Shown piece after piece: positions 49,384 through 63,117 of a DNA stretch of 64,000 bases. Both the position numbers and the translations under genes were made by a program. The notes beneath the pieces are model-generated. The model was not told where the DNA came from. It worked only from the letters and a program-made list of their open reading frames with translations, and searched no databases. Numbering within the stretch: the first letter of the stretch is position 1; each line of letters opens with the position of its first letter. The DNA lies in the IMG/VR virus record IMGVR_UViG_3300045125_000034, positions 62,001 to 126,000 of that record. One strand, given 5' to 3'. The stretch is from a virus.

Positions 49384-52300
49384 TCATGTTGCAATAACCT
49401 TCATTGACTTGATGATTGGTGTTGGGTGGTTTGAAACATCGTTTGTGCCGTGAAGCACTACCTTTACTGAGAAGGTGGAGAATCTTTGGTCATCGGTCAA
49501 AGCCAAGGTGTATCTGATGTCCTGATACTCACCTTCTGCCGTGTTTCGTTCTGTGCTTGCTGTCATCTTCGTGTAGCCACGGTTTTGGAAGAAGGTGTTC
49601 GAATCGGTCTCGTCAGGTAGAGTTCTAGCGAATACCTCAACTCCTGTATTCGGTGGGTTTGAAATCTTCAGATAGACATCCAACTGAGTAGCAGGATTCT
49701 CCAAATTGATCTTCTTCGTGATGTACCTTGATGCCGAACGAACAGGGGTTGATACCCCTCTATTAGTTGGGCTTTCTTCTCCGTTGGTATTTGTTGTTCC
49801 TACCTTTGTTGTTGTTCATTTGACTTTCAACAAGAACTACGCAAGAGCGATCCAAGTCAACCATAGGCGAAACATAGTCATTGTTACTTACCAAGTTTAC
49901 GCTTATTGTTGTGAAGTCCGCTGACAAACCAACAGAGTCAGTCAAAGTTCTGTTGATATTTTTGCCCAACAAGATGTTTGTATCTGATGTTCCTAAAATT
50001 CGGGACCATTTTCCTTCACGGTAATTGATGTCCCCGGAGGAACTATAGTTGGTATTTCAACTCGTACTATACTTGGGTTTTGCAAGATGTTCCATAGTAG
50101 TTTGTAGGAACATTCTTGGTTTGGATTACTGATGCTGTGCTTCTATCAAACTTGCAGAAGTTTACAACAAACTTCAAATCCTCCCTAACTTCTTTCAGCA
50201 GGGTGTTTGGGGGTTTGAGCAGTAAACAGAGACCTGACATAAGGCTGTTTTGTTACTGTCAAAGATGGGTCTGAATCGTTTGCCTTATATTGAGTTTGGT
50301 TTAGTATAGCGGTATGCAAAGAGAACTTATCGCTTGTTGTTCTCAGACTAAAGCAGTATTCCGCCCCCGGTGACAGGTATATTGGTGAGTTGAAATTAAA
50401 CCTTGTAGATGAAGTAGCGTCTTCTGAAACTGTTATATTGTTTGGAGAATACAGTAGATACGCCCGTGGGTAGAGTCTTTGAGGGTGTGGATACCCACTT
50501 ATCAATGTCTTCAGTTCAAGAATTACGGGTACACCAACAGATGATGTGTCTTTAGTCTTAAACCACAAATCGACACTACTGACAAACACACCATATGGAT
50601 ATATGATGGGGTCTACAAAGAATGATTGTGATAGTGGTTCTACTATACCTCTTGATGTTGCTGTACTACTTGTTTCTTTGCCAAGATGTTGTTCACAACC
50701 GTTGACGAACTTGGTGATGCTCTCTTGATTAAGTGGCTTTCTTGTACTCAAAACATCCGTTTCTCTTGTACCATATCCACCCTCAATATAGAAGAGTTTT
50801 TCGGCAACTGTTGTTGTTGTGGTTATATCGTTTGTGCTGCTATCTGTAAACCTAATCAGTCTTGGTCCTGTCTTTACATTTCCCGTTTGGTTTATGCGAA
50901 TCGTGTATCCTAAAGATCCTGCTGTTAGACCACCAAACGATCCCTACTATCTGTTGTTAGGTAACTCACGGTGGAGAATCCTGATACTCCTGTTGCTCCC
51001 TGTACAGTTACCGTGATATTAGAAGAGAGTTATAGCATCGTCTATAAATGCGTACATCTTGGTGTTTGGCTTTAGCCCATCTCCACGAACCATGACCTCT
51101 ATGTTTCTGGCATAGAATTCAATATCGTTGTTGGTCTTCTCAGATACCTTGTTTAGAACTATTGATTACGGAGATGCATTACGATCAATTAGACCAGAGA
51201 ATTGCGAATTGATATTCGCTGATACCGACATATCATCGCTTGTCTTATTGAATAGGTTATTGGTAGTCTCATCGAAATTGCTCTTACCAAACCACATAGT
51301 TTCCCAATCGTTCCATTGAGTTCCAAATCCTGTACCCTCGCCTGCGCCCGCGCCCCTTCCGCACCCGCGCTCCCGCGCTGAGAATGCCCAATTATCTCTT
51401 TCCCCTCTTGGGTTTTACTTTTACTGATGGACGAGCGGTATCTGCAAACCAAAAATCAGAATCGGGATTTGTAAACAGAGTTCCCGTATAGTTGATTACA
51501 CCAAACGGATTCAACTGACGCGAGGATGATGCTTGCGGTTGAATGATGCTTGGGTGTTCCTGTGTATCCTATAGTGAACAGCCGATTTCCTGTTATGGAT
51601 AGAGGAATTTCACTTGGACTATAGTTATACAGGGATGGAGTTGCGGAAGAGTCTAACGATAAGCGATAAATCTTGGTCTCAAACGCTTGGACGAAGAGAT
51701 GATGTTTCGGGATCTATTGCCGCGTTATACATCAAATCTTTCACATCTCCTATGTTGTGACCACGGAAGGTATCTACCAAGATTCCTTCTTAGGTACTTC
51801 TACTCCTTGAGAATCAACAATAGCAAGTATTCTTTGCTTCCTGTTCCAAAAGACTCATGGTCGTATAGTATTCAACAGAGTCAATTCTTCTTTCTAAGTT
51901 ACCTATATCCTGCATGGTGTAACGCTTGTTCTTTACTGCACGAAGAGAAACATCATCCCTACTATAGGTGTATGGAGGTAGGGTTAGTGTATACAGGGTC
52001 ATACTGTTTGGATCGTCAGGCGGGACTGCTGCTTCGGCAGAAGGCAACCCAGAAATTATCTTGAAAGAACGGTTCTTTGATAGAACCAATTTATCTGTTC
52101 TTGGAAGATACTTTTTCTACAGTAATCAATCCCGTAGAAGTCGATACTGGATAGCAGAAAGGACTAAATGTGTTGTCGGGTAATCTGTGCTGGTCTAAAA
52201 TCTATCATGTCGGATAGATAGTGAGTTTTGCCTGTATCGGGACTTGTATAGACGGGGATATCACTAAAATCAACAGTAGAGTAAGAATCTACTGTGAATG

Positions 52301-54482
52301 GTCCTCCTGCTTCAGTTATTCCCGTTCTAGCAAACCTTCTCAATGTAACATTCAATGGTCCTGTTAGTCCTGCTGTGTATCCCGATGTAAATCCGGGAGC
52401 AAAAGCAAGTCTTGACCAATCGTAGTAGTTGTCTCTATTTCCTGTGTCTAGAACAAAATATTGAGATAAATCTTGCCCGCTTGGTCCTGTTACAGAACTA
52501 ACTTCAAAAACATCAACTTTTCTGTTGATATAGAAGAACTCGAACCATTTGCAGCACCCGTTGCACCAACATCTCTCTGTATTGGTCCTGTAACAGATAT
52601 GGTTTCTTGAGTTACCGTTTTTCCTCTTCGGACATATGTTGCTGAGTTGTAGTTCAAACGAACTTCACCAATTACTGTCCCTGTTGCTCCGATTGGACCG
52701 TTGGTGATGATAATTTCATTCGCTGCTGTTCCTGTCACAGCAGATGCAGATACGGAATCTCCGCTCTCATCAATAACTATTAGAGTATTTGCGGGAGCGT
52801 TGACTCCTGAGCCGTAATCAAATTTAGTAACGCTTGGTTTTGTTCCTAATCCTAAAATCATTTGTTGTTAATGTGGCTGCACCTGTTGCAGAAAATGCTA
52901 TCTTATTGGCGAATCGTACCTTGTAGTCGAGTTCATTTATTGCCCGAATCTCCACTCGGCAGATGTTGGGAATAGCAGGGTGTTGGTGAAATCTATCAAT
53001 TCTGTGCCGCAGCAGGACTATAAAAATCTACTAGTTGTTGCCCTGCCTGCTGTTCTACCCCGGAACAAAAAGACTCTTAACTGTCGAGAATTCTGTCCCC
53101 GAACTCAAAGAGATATCAAATAAATCTACTCTCCAATTCTTGTCTCCGTTGCCTCCCTGATACTGTAGACCCTCTAAGTTTTGCAGTACCAACTTGGGCG
53201 AATGCGGATGCTCCCGACCCCACTACCTGATGACAGAAGTACTGTAGGCATATTTTGCATGGTTACTGTGGTTAGACCATTGGACGGGAAGTTGTTGCCC
53301 GTATTACTTCCCAACACATAGGACCGACAACTGATTGGATGTTGGCATCTTCTACAGTTGTTGTTGTCCTAGCCTTTGGTAAATCTAGTCTAGTATTTCC
53401 TATAGTTTCAAACTCATATCCAAACACATATGCTTTTCGGGGCTTACGACAACAGAGAAAGTTAATCCTGTTGCTCCGTATGGTTCATCAGTAATAGAAA
53501 CTTGGAAAAGGCTCTACTGTATAATTGCCCGATTCATCAAATGTTCTTCTTGCATAGGGTATCTCCCAAAACAGAATAGTCGGGATACTGTTCCCTCTTG
53601 ATGACATTACCATTTACGACACGAACAAATTCAATGAAGTTTTCTCTTGAGAAATTGTCGGTTGCTGCTGTACTTACATCGGTAACTTCGGAATATCCAT
53701 ATTGAGTCAGAGGCAAATCAATCTTGAATCTAGTCAGCACCGAGGCGCAGCGTAGTTATAGAAACCATATGATGGATCTCTTAGAGTTGTATCGTCTGCT
53801 ATCGGTTACAATTTGTTTATTGACCAAGAATCCGACTCTTGTAGTAGGAGACTCAAACAAACGAATACGAGAACCAGTCACACCAGTCAATGATGCTGCG
53901 GCTATGGTTTGCTTATCGTTGCTTACAAAGAACCCGTTTATGAAGCGAATACCTGGGCAACGGATACCAACAAACAATTGCCCATAGACTGACCCGTAAG
54001 AGATCCTGCGGTTATACCACCTATTGTAAAAGCAAAGGGTGATGAATTCGACGCAGTTCCCCCAATAGTGTCTCCTGCGGTAAATCCTGTTCCGCCTGAA
54101 GTGTATTCGAAGAAAACTACAGGTCTTGTATCGGAGGAACTTCCTGTTAATGCCGTTTCGGCGTGAACTATCTTTCCACTAACATTTGCATTAGATATTT
54201 CGCCACCGATTAGGTCGGTTATAACTTGTGTGCGGTAAGACTAGAAACGCGAGCAAACTTTACTCTGTTCTCAACAACCTCGCCACCGTATACCAAAGAC
54301 CCTTCATTGAAAATGTTCTTGCCAAATCTCTCTATTTGATTCTGAAGTATAGTCTGTAGTTGTGTCAGTTCTCGGGCTTGAACAGCATACCCGGGGCGGA
54401 AGAGCATACGCAAAAACTTCTTGTCTTCGCTGCAATCATCATAATACGGGTCTACATTGAAGAGTAATGGGTCGTAGGACAT
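49384..54482 (-). CDS. DUF4815-type virion structural protein
   Basis: About 1,700 residues. Starts MSYDPLLFNVDPYYDDCSED, followed by KKFLRMLFRPGYAVQARELT and QLQTILQNQIERFGKNIF, the signature of the DUF4815 family of T4-like cyanophage tail structural proteins. The body is beta-rich with many frame shifts. Recognisable pieces are FVGIRCPGIRFINGFFVSND, LSDMIDFRPAQI, YTMQDIGNLERRIDSVEYYT (conserved) and FGTQWNDWETMWFG. The C-terminal part, TKKINLENPATQLDVYLKIS through TPIIKSMKVIAT, is the usual ending in cyanophages (RYITKKV.L......L.VYL). Function: a tail or baseplate-associated structural protein; mechanism unknown. A GC-rich insert lies at 51336-51382. Confidence 0.8.
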
Positions 54483-54491
54483 TCTTTTACC

Positions 54492-57037
54492 TCAGAATTG
54501 GAAGAGTACTTCGATTTCTTCCTTTTGCTCAAGATTTCTTGTTATGGGTTGCGTATTCTGTATGTAGGTCAACTCTCCTGTCCTGTATTTCAGGTCTTCC
54601 TTGTGTGTTGTACTTACAACTCCACATTGAGAATCGTCGCCTTTATTGTCTACAAACGACAGTACTCCGGAAGGACTAAATTCTCCCTGAACACCACACA
54701 TTCTCAAAACCCTCCAGCTTGACCCATCTGTTGCAATCCATTCTAAAACAGTACCCGACCCCTCTGCGGTCAACCCTAAGTAAGACTTGACCAAGGAATC
54801 CTGAGCAAAAGAGTTGATACCAAACGGATTTGAGATACTTGCTCGTAAAGTTACTGTTGTTGTTTGATCGTATAGTGTGGGGAGTCTTTGGATATCTCTC
54901 CGATTTCGACTACGGTTGCTGTTCCCGTATTGTGTGTGGGTCTTCCTGCTACAGGTCCGGTAGATCCCAAACTTGCTGGCCTACTTGCTCTTAGGTAATA
55001 GTCCACCTCTACCAACTTTTCAAACCTCGCAGGAAGACCTGAAGGTTCCTCCACATACAAAGTGGCAGAAGTATTTGTTCCTACTGTAGGTTCCCAACGG
55101 AAGATAGAACCCGTAAATCTTGTATTGTGGACGCTGCTTTCTATGTTGCCAATGCTTGCAACAAACATTCCCGGATGAAAATCTTCCCCACCTGCGGAAA
55201 ATACTCCGAAGTACCACCCAATGCTGGCTCATATACCGTTGTGGGTATAACCTTTAGCCTTAAAAGTTCTCTCCCTCAGTACCCGCAACGATTCTCTGAG
55301 ACACATCTACAACATCAAAGTAACCACTTGCATGCCCCAACAGAGGACGAAAATACTCTTCCTGTTGAAGCAAAATCCCCACCAGTAACATCAGAAACTA
55401 TCAATTCGGATAGACCATACTTGTCTGTACCCGAAAGACCTATTCCTGTTGGTCCTGATCTCCAATAAACAATTTTGCCTGTTGCCTGCGGGTAGGTAAC
55501 TCCAGCTAGACCCCCGTTGTTCCTTGAGTCAAAGATCCTCCAAGTAGGAATGATCCAGTTAGTCCGTTTTGAGCCAAACGAAGTCTTACTTGTTTGTTTC
55601 TCAATTGAGGGTTCTTTATGATCCCAAACTGTCTGTAGTCATTAGCAACAGATAGTTGATTCTTTTCGGATTGACTAAACTCAACGACTATCATTATTGC
55701 CGCAGAACCCAGTTCTCTAACAGCATTAGAGCCATGACCCCCGTGAGGAGAAAACACTATTTCTGCGGTATCATTCAATGAACCAATTCCCGTTAGCCCC
55801 GAAGTAAAAGTCAAACCCTTTATTACCTTAAACTCTGCTCGGGTATAATCTCTTCCCCCATCTATAACTTCATACGAGTCAACATATGCTTGGTTGAAGA
55901 TGTTTGTGGTATCGCATCCTGTGGAACCCGAATTTAGAGATGGACCGAATTTTAGACCAATATCCGCTTCTCTAAAAAGTTCAAAGTACTATCTAGAGGA
56001 TATCCATCCCCCTCTATTTGTACATTAGGAACTATGGAAAATTTACTGTCGTTTGATGAAAGCCCAACAGACAATGGATGATCCAAAGTTACTGTGCCGT
56101 AGTTGCCAACGGAAGAGTAGGAATAGGAATTGATTACTCTTCTTTGCCCTTCTCCCAGACCATCGTCAATAGAAAGAATTAGATCATCATAGAAACCATT
56201 GACTCCAATCAAATACGGACTGTATATTCGTATAGAACCCGTATGTCCTGCCGTATACCCTTGTTGGATTATGTTTTGGTTGTCAGGGCGTAGACAATTG
56301 ATTATGGTGAGATAGGGCTTGTATTGTTCTTTGATGCCAACGAAAGAAATCTGACCATTTATAGCACTCTGCTGAACATTCCATTGAAGAACTCTATCGT
56401 CTTCACTCAATCTCAAGTACTGAACATAGGATACAGGCATGTAGCCCTGAATTATAACTCTTCGATATGGACCACTTCCTGAGATGTTTCATCATATATT
56501 GTTTTGGTTAGGAACTTTCTATTTTCCTCGGGTATCATATACATAAACTTCCAACGATACCCATCTGATAGTTTTCTGATCTCGGGATCAGTATGTGTTG
56601 GTGCTAGCGGTAGACTTAGAACCGTAGTTGTTGTCTATACACTTGTAGACTCTTGTTTCATCAACCAAGACATAAAATTGGGCGGGATAGTCGGCATCAA
56701 AAAGATTGGAATAGTCTCTGTATGGTTCATACACCCCACCCAATTTCCAATCAAAACGAGGAACTACAAGAGAAATGTTGTCTTTAGAAATTCGTTTGGC
56801 TGCTACAACGCTTTGCCAAAATTCTGTCTCTACTCTATCGCTATCCTGTGGTACTGGAACAGGACGGGCGTAGTTAGTCCCTGATAGCCCCGTATCTCTT
56901 GTTTCTGTAGGCCAAGGTGTTATTTTACCTATAGTTAAGAAATAGTTATCGGGAGACATCAGTTCGATGTCCGCTAACATCTTTTCAGCAAGATGTCTTC
57001 TATAGTTGTGGCGAATTGGTGAGCAAGATGATCCCAT
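54492..57037 (-). CDS. 8: Baseplate wedge protein, gp8-like
   Basis: About 850 residues over several frames. Starts at 57037: MGSSCSPIRHNYRRHLAEKM, then ELMSPDNYFLTIGKITPWPT. DNISLVVPRFDWKLGGVYEP and FYVLVDETRVYKCIDNNYGS are typical of T4-like cyanophage gp8 proteins (VIPRxxWxxGxVYxxY...FYVxxxxxxVYKCLDNNxG). Later parts are beta-rich, ending LKYRTGELTYIQNTQPITRN and EQKEEIEVLFQF, again conserved in the family. The gene position, directly downstream of gp7, matches T4 order (gp6, gp7, gp8). Frame shifts near 56580, 55940, 55500, 55180 and 54850. Confidence 0.68.
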
Positions 57038-57056
57038 GATAGTATCTATTATAGAT

Positions 57057-60000
57057 TTATGATGTCCTGATGTAGTTGAAATTCATTATCTTGGTGCATT
57101 CTGGCACAATAGCATTTGCGGAGTTTCTGAACAGAAGTTTCAGCCTCATAAAGTGCCTATCTTTAGGTATATCTCTTCCCCTGAACCTAAATGTGGTTGA
57201 GTCAGAAACGAAGTAACTTGCTGACACCATTTCGTTTGTGGTGTTTCTGTTTTCTTGATTGGGGAAGGGTTTGTTTATTGATATTAGGTTGCTTGTTGGG
57301 GAGAACGGTCCTGCATTTGCTAGCAAGTATTCCCTCTCGGGGGTGCGCCCGTCCGGCGCTGCGGGAGACACAATGTACAGTTCCGCCCATAGTGTTCTTT
57401 ATGCCATAGTAGTTGAGATAAACTAAAGTAGAAACCCCCTCTGTTGGGGTTCCCGTTATGCCCCTAACCGCTTCCAAGTTGACTATGAGATTGGACCCAC
57501 CTCCAACAAGGTTTTGTGGTTCTCTGTGGTCAAAATTGGTGTTCAATGGACCAGTTGAACCGTTGATGCTTTGAGCATACACCTGTGGGAATGGGGGAGG
57601 AGTAACTTGATCTGTGGTGCAGTTGAATTCTTCTGCCCACGGGCATTTCAAAGAAAGCCCTAGCAGTTATCTTGCGGAAGTCCGAATAGGCTATGTTGTA
57701 ACCAATCGGATCTCCTTGAGGTATACTTTCTCCTGTAAGAGCAATAGTTTGAATACCTATATCGTCCCAAGAAGCAGTATAACCATATCCACTACCACTT
57801 AGTCCTTCATATAGTTCTAATAAGCCTTGGCTGACCCCCCATGTTAAGAGCATCATTGCCCAATCTGCCATATCTATTGTTCCGCTGTTATCAAAATCAG
57901 CAAGAACCGCAGAAGTTGATTCTGGTCTTTCCCCCGTTACACCAGCATTAGCGAACGCAACAGAACCATACTCTTGCGTAGAACATGTATCGTCATCGCA
58001 ATAAGAAAGTACCCAAAAGTCCATTAAAGGTGGAGTATAAAGGATAGATTAGGTTTGAGACTATATCGACAGCAGTTTGTCTAAGAGTTGGGTTACTCGT
58101 AGTAGTAGGCAAACGATCTATTATAGTACTCCCAAATGGAAACCAATAAGTGGGCGAACCTGATGTTGGACCTGTTATTGAGTATGCCGAATTGGAGTAT
58201 TCTTGCCCACTATTTCCGGTCAAAGAATTAGCCCAATGATAAAAGAACCCAAAGATTTTCTATACAAGATTTTGTATGAGTCTTGATTATCTTCTCTGCC
58301 GCTTGCAAAAATATTTGGAACTCGGTTGTGTTCTTTGAAAGGTGCTGACGCTTCCGAAGCACCCAACAAACAGTCATAAATGAATTCTGGATTGTAGTCA
58401 TTGTAAAAGCCATCGACTGTTTTCTTATAGTTATACTGTGTTCCTAAAATCTGTCGGAACAAAAATTCTAAAAGATTCCTTGTTTATGACTGTGTATTCG
58501 GGAATATAGGTTCTCATGTTGGAATCTGAGGATATGAAGAAACTTGGTGTATCTTTATCGTTTGTCGTATAAAGACGACTTGTACATAAAAACACCCTCT
58601 TTCTCTTCTTCCCCATAGAAACATAGTATTCGTTTAGTTTATCTACACCGTATAGAACAGAATCTACCATAGTCTTTACTTTGTTAGTAGATGGGCTGTG
58701 TAGGTGTGCGTCAACATATATCACATCTTGCTCTTGTACAAGACTAGATACCACATTTGCTGCACTTGCTCCGTAACTTCTGCGGTGTACTTCAGGATAG
58801 TTCTCAAATGACCTATAGAGATTTTCCCCGTCTAAAACAGAAATGAACTTGGGAACCCTCGGATAATTGTAGTAACCAAATCTACAGTTAGGATAGACCT
58901 CTTTGATTCTTCTTAGAACAAAAATCATGTCCCCTATTATTTCAGCAACACGATCTATATCCTCACTATTGGTGTATTCTACTTTGTACTTTGGGTATAT
59001 CAACTCTCTGTTGAATGTTTCATCTAAACATATCATCACATATTCTTTGGAGTCTCTGTTCAATCCAGAATCAGATAACCAAGAATTCATGGCATCTACT
59101 ATGTCCGTAAGTAAGAGTGGAGATGCCCCTGTGTTCTTACTTTTCAGATCCGCTTCTGTGAACTTGTATAATCTCTTGCCGCCAAATATACTCGGTCCCG
59201 GAGACGAGGATTCTTTAGACCAGAATAGTCTTGAACAAAGGTTTCTCCCAGGCACAGAGAATAAAAATCGGTCATAGAGAAATGTTGGGTTTGCTGCATC
59301 TGTCAAAGAGGGTATTCTGTAAGCAGTAAGACCTTCTACAGTTTGTAATGCTTCTTCTTCTTGCTCTGTGTAAAAGGGTACGAGCGGATTATAAGAAAGC
59401 ATCACATATCGTTCGCCTGAAGTGAATCCTGTTGCCCAAGCCTCTCGGTTTGCGGTTACAGATTCGGTCCATTCTTTCCAATATCCTGTTGTTCCGTTTG
59501 ATCCTGTTGGAGTCGGTATACCAAAGACAGAAGCCGCCCCGTGATTACTCAAGAACTCTTTCTTTAGGTCATGCGGAATTCTTGCGACCACTCGGATCGG
59601 TCATTTTCCTGTTGGGGTGCTGATAGATGATCCAAAACGGATCGGCGTTTTGGAATCCCTCTTGTTTTAGAGGAGTTTGAGTCTCGTTATACTCTACGCC
59701 CGAAGTAAAAGGATTACCTATGACCTTGAAGAAATCTTCATATGATGGTGGGGGAAACCTCTATCCATTACGGAATCTTTGTAGTGGTAGTAGTCAAGAA
59801 TATCAACAACACCATCGGGACCACCTACAGGCAATCCTGCTATATCCAGCCCCGCCATATCATATCTAATTTTGTATTCGTGTTCTTGTCTGTTGTATCC
59901 TGCTATAGAGACTTCTGTTTCTCCGTTTACCACCTGTGCTGTCGTAAACCATTTACTCAAGTCATTGTTGGTTAGGAATGTATATGGAAGATAGTTTCCA

Positions 60001-61200
60001 ATTATTGGAACATCATATTCGATCAACGATGTTTTTTGGTTGATGTCTGCGTATGAACATTTCTTTATCAACACTTTGCCATAAAAAGCCATACCCGCAG
60101 GATTCAAAAGTCTCTTTATGACATCCCTATACCTGTCTACGGTAATCTCAGTAAGCAAAACATAAGAGAAGTTTTGGTAATACTTGTTGTCTTGCATTAC
60201 CTTGTTACTGCTCAATCTTCCATCGTTGTTTGCATAATACCCAGAGTATTCTGCTTGACCTTTTACAGTTATAGATCCCGAAAATCCTGTTCCTATTTCT
60301 GAACTAATGCTTATTGTTGGTGGCGTTTTGTAGTTTACACCATAGTTGTCTATAACTATCTTCTTTACTTTACCTGTAGAATCTACTTCTGATACTCTAC
60401 CTGATCCTTTTATGCCAGGTGTCTCCTGCTGAAGGAGTGATTACAAGTTGATCTCCAACTCTGTAATTCTGCCCGCCGTTGTTTATTTGTGTGTCACCGA
60501 GAACAGAAAAAACTCTGTTCTCTCTACGCAAGTTTCCGTCTTTGTCTTCAAATTCTACCCCCGCGTAGCCCGAAGAAAACTCTCCGTTTATGCCTCCCAA
60601 AGATAGTTCGGCAACATCGTAAATCCCAATTCTGTAAGTTGAAACATCAAGTACTCTACCGCTTGCAACAATATCGCTGTTGGCGTTTCTTTGTATCAAC
60701 CGCTGACCTACGGAATCGTATATCTGTCTACCCAAAACATTAGAGATCTTTACTGTTTTCCGAAGAACCCATTTGCCGTCTGATAGTTTTAGAATATCTT
60801 TCTTTGGGTAGTAGAATTCTACAGCCGTGTCGTAAAGAATTCTGAACAGGAAGTCATATGTCTTCTCGGTTCCCTTTGCCTTGTAGAAACTACGGATGTT
60901 CTTTACCAACTTTGCCTTGTCAACGATTGTCTTTTTGTCAGTTATAGCCAAAGTCTCGGGGAAGTCAAACAAGAACTCGTTTTTGAACGAGTCTATAAAC
61001 TCATCCATAGTTCTATCAATATCGATCTACATCCTTTAGTTTCTTTGGTGACCGAAGATATTCGTTATCCTTATCCAACCACTCATAGTATGCAGTCAAG
61101 AATGATATCATGGTAGGATGGTCAACCCGAACAAACTCGGGCAACTGACCTGCTATGATTGGGAAATAGGTTTTTCGTTCGGAGGGTTCATCTATCAGTA
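57057..61200 (-). CDS. 7: Baseplate wedge protein gp7-like with a large inserted domain
   Basis: About 1,380 residues. The N-terminal part has RKTYFPIIAGQLPEFVRVDH, SFLTAYYEWLDKDNEYL, MDEFIDSFKNEFLFDFPE and FYKAKGTEKTYDFLFRIL, followed by VEFYYPKKDILKLSDGKWVL, as in cyanophage gp7-type wedge proteins. It continues YQNFSYVLLTEITVDRYRDV, LNPAGMAFYGKVLIKKCSY, FWIIYQHPNRKMTD and YWKEWTESVTANREAWATGF. An unusual insertion follows (57690-59385, separate entry), then SDFRKITARAFFEMP resumes the gp7 line. The end is FRFRGRDIPKDRHFMRLKLL and CTKIMNFNYIRTS. The start is uncertain: no ATG is seen between the gp6 stop and RKTYF. Confidence 0.72.
57690..59385 (-). other. Inserted enzyme-like domain plus dockerin-like EF-hand within gp7
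   Basis: This stretch of about 565 residues interrupts the conserved gp7 line between YVMLSYN and SDFRKIT. Pieces alternate hydrophobic strands with acidic residues: EYVMICLDETF, CRFGYYNYPRVPKFIS, DVIYVDAHLHSPS, KRVFLCTSRLY and MDFWVLSYCDDDT. They look like successive strands of a TIM barrel of glycoside-hydrolase type (inference, no family assigned). Just after it, ADFDNSGTIDMADWAMMLLT matches a dockerin/EF-hand loop (DxDxSGxIDxxDW) near 57835-57900. Frames shift near 58440, 58220 and 58010. Confidence 0.55.
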
Positions 61201-61219
61201 TGGGAATGGTGTTGCTGTT

Positions 61220-63117
61220 CTAGTGTCCTGACGGAATGTTGACTCTGGTTCCTACCCCAATTGTGCTTCTTGTCGTAGTCGATCAGGATGATCTGATTTC
61301 TTCTTGCTGCAATATCTTGAACCGCAGGAACCACCGTGATCTTGATTTCTGAGTCTGTGGCAGGCTTTATGTATTCAACCTTGAAGTTGTTGAGGACTAT
61401 CTTTCCTGTATCATAGTTGACTTTTCCTGCCTTGCTGCTGATATAGACCTTTTCTGTGCCTACAACCTTGTAGATTCTCATGTTTCCTCTACCATCGTCA
61501 TCCAAGTAGCAATCTACTGTGGGCTTGACTATGGAACTGCTTGTCGAATCTTTGTACCCAAACACCGAAGAGGATACAACAGGCTGATACCCGTCTATTG
61601 GGTGTAATAGTGGGTTGTCGAAAGATATTGTGTATGGTGCAGAATACGAGAGCAGGGGTTCGATTCTCTTGTTCAGACGAAGCGTGACTCTAGACCCTGT
61701 TATTGCTTGATTTGTATTGTCAATCGCGTTTAGGAATTTGGACATCTTGAAGTTCTTGTTGAACTTGGAAAGATTGTCATTTTCAAAGGCTTGTGTTGTG
61801 TTTCGGATGAACGAAATCAAACCATCGGGACTGAGATTTGTTCTATCCAAGTTGTAGGATGATACTGAATTGAATTCCAAGAAGAGGAAGTCGGGGTCCA
61901 CTATCTCGGGGGTGATACCAACCAAGTTCCTCTTACTCAATACAGACTTCTCTAGAGCCAACTTCTCAAGTGTACTGATACGCTTTCCGTTCTTTGGCTT
62001 GATTGAGATGAAGACTTTACCATATGACGGTGGGTCGTTCTGCTCGCCCCCCAAACCAAGAATGAATCAATACCGTCAGAGAACTCTCTGACAAGTATGG
62101 TCTTGTAGTCTTCTTCGGTTACTGCTCTCTCTTGTGCCTGATAGTTTCTTGGTGCGTAGTACTTGATGGAGTCTATACTTTCGGGAGTTGTTCCGCCGTA
62201 AGAAACTCCTTGCTTGTTGTAGTCATTTAGAACGGGAGTGATGCTTGCAACATTACCCATGAGCAACGCATTTCCGCTTGAAGATCCGGCAAAGGTAAAG
62301 TTGGTGCAGCCGTTTGCCTCTTCTCCGTTAGTCTGAACATATTGAACTGATATGAGGTTTCCGTTTCTTGGACGCTTGCCCAAGATTCCGTCGCCAAAGT
62401 AGATTTCAAATCTTCCGTCTTCAGTTTCTTGTAGGAAGTAGGCTAGGGATTCGCCGTTTAGCCCGTTGATGTCTGTAGCCTTGAACCACACATTAACAAG
62501 TCCTGTGGTGTTTGTGGTTGACTCTTGAACTCTTACCTGTAGGGTGTCAACATCAATCTTGTTGCTCGGTAGAATGAACTTCTGCGTTGGGTCAAAACTG
62601 TTGACAACAAAGGTGTAACTTTTTAGTGTTCCTTCGTATAGTTTGATTCCCTTGACTACGGGGGTGTTATTCACAACCTGAACCTTATACGAGTCCAAAG
62701 AAACAAAGTTGTAGGTGTTCTTGCCCAATCTTCCTGTAAAGACATCTCCGCGATTTATGAATGCCGATCCGTTTATGGTAGAAGACAAAACACTACTGTT
62801 ACTGTTGAAGGTTATGTCCATCTCTATCTTGGAAGATTTTACTGACCTCGGAGTATAACCCAAGTGCTTTGCTATTGATACCGCACTCTGACGCAGAACA
62901 GCCGAATCCAAGAACGCTTCGTTTGCTACCATGTTTGCGTAGAAAGCTCTGATAGTGGGTGTTGTAAGCAAGAACATCCAAGAGGACATTCATGCCTGCT
63001 CCTTCGAAGTCGTAATCCTTGAACTGTTCTTGTGTTCTCAGGTAATCTTTGAGGTTTGTCTTGATGGCATCGAAGTCCAAACCATCTATGCGGAGATTTG
63101 CGTTATTGGATAGCCAT
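61220..63117 (-). CDS. 6: Baseplate wedge protein gp6
   Basis: About 630 residues. The N-terminus NANLRIDGLDFDAIKTNLKD, followed by YLRTQEQFKDYDFEGAGMNV and LLDVLAYNTHYQSF, is diagnostic for gp6 of T4-like cyanophages. Then NMVANEAFLDSAVLRQSAV, SIAKHLGYTPRSVKSSK, YFGDGILGKRPRNGNLISVQ, ERAVTEEDYKTILVREF, YGKVFISIKPKNGKRIS and, at the end, VGTRVNIPSGH (stop TAG 61220-61222). gp6 forms the core ring of baseplate wedges. The most likely start is ATG 63117 (MAIQ-NANLRID after correcting one extra T). Frame shifts near 62980, 62050 and 61250. Confidence 0.88.
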
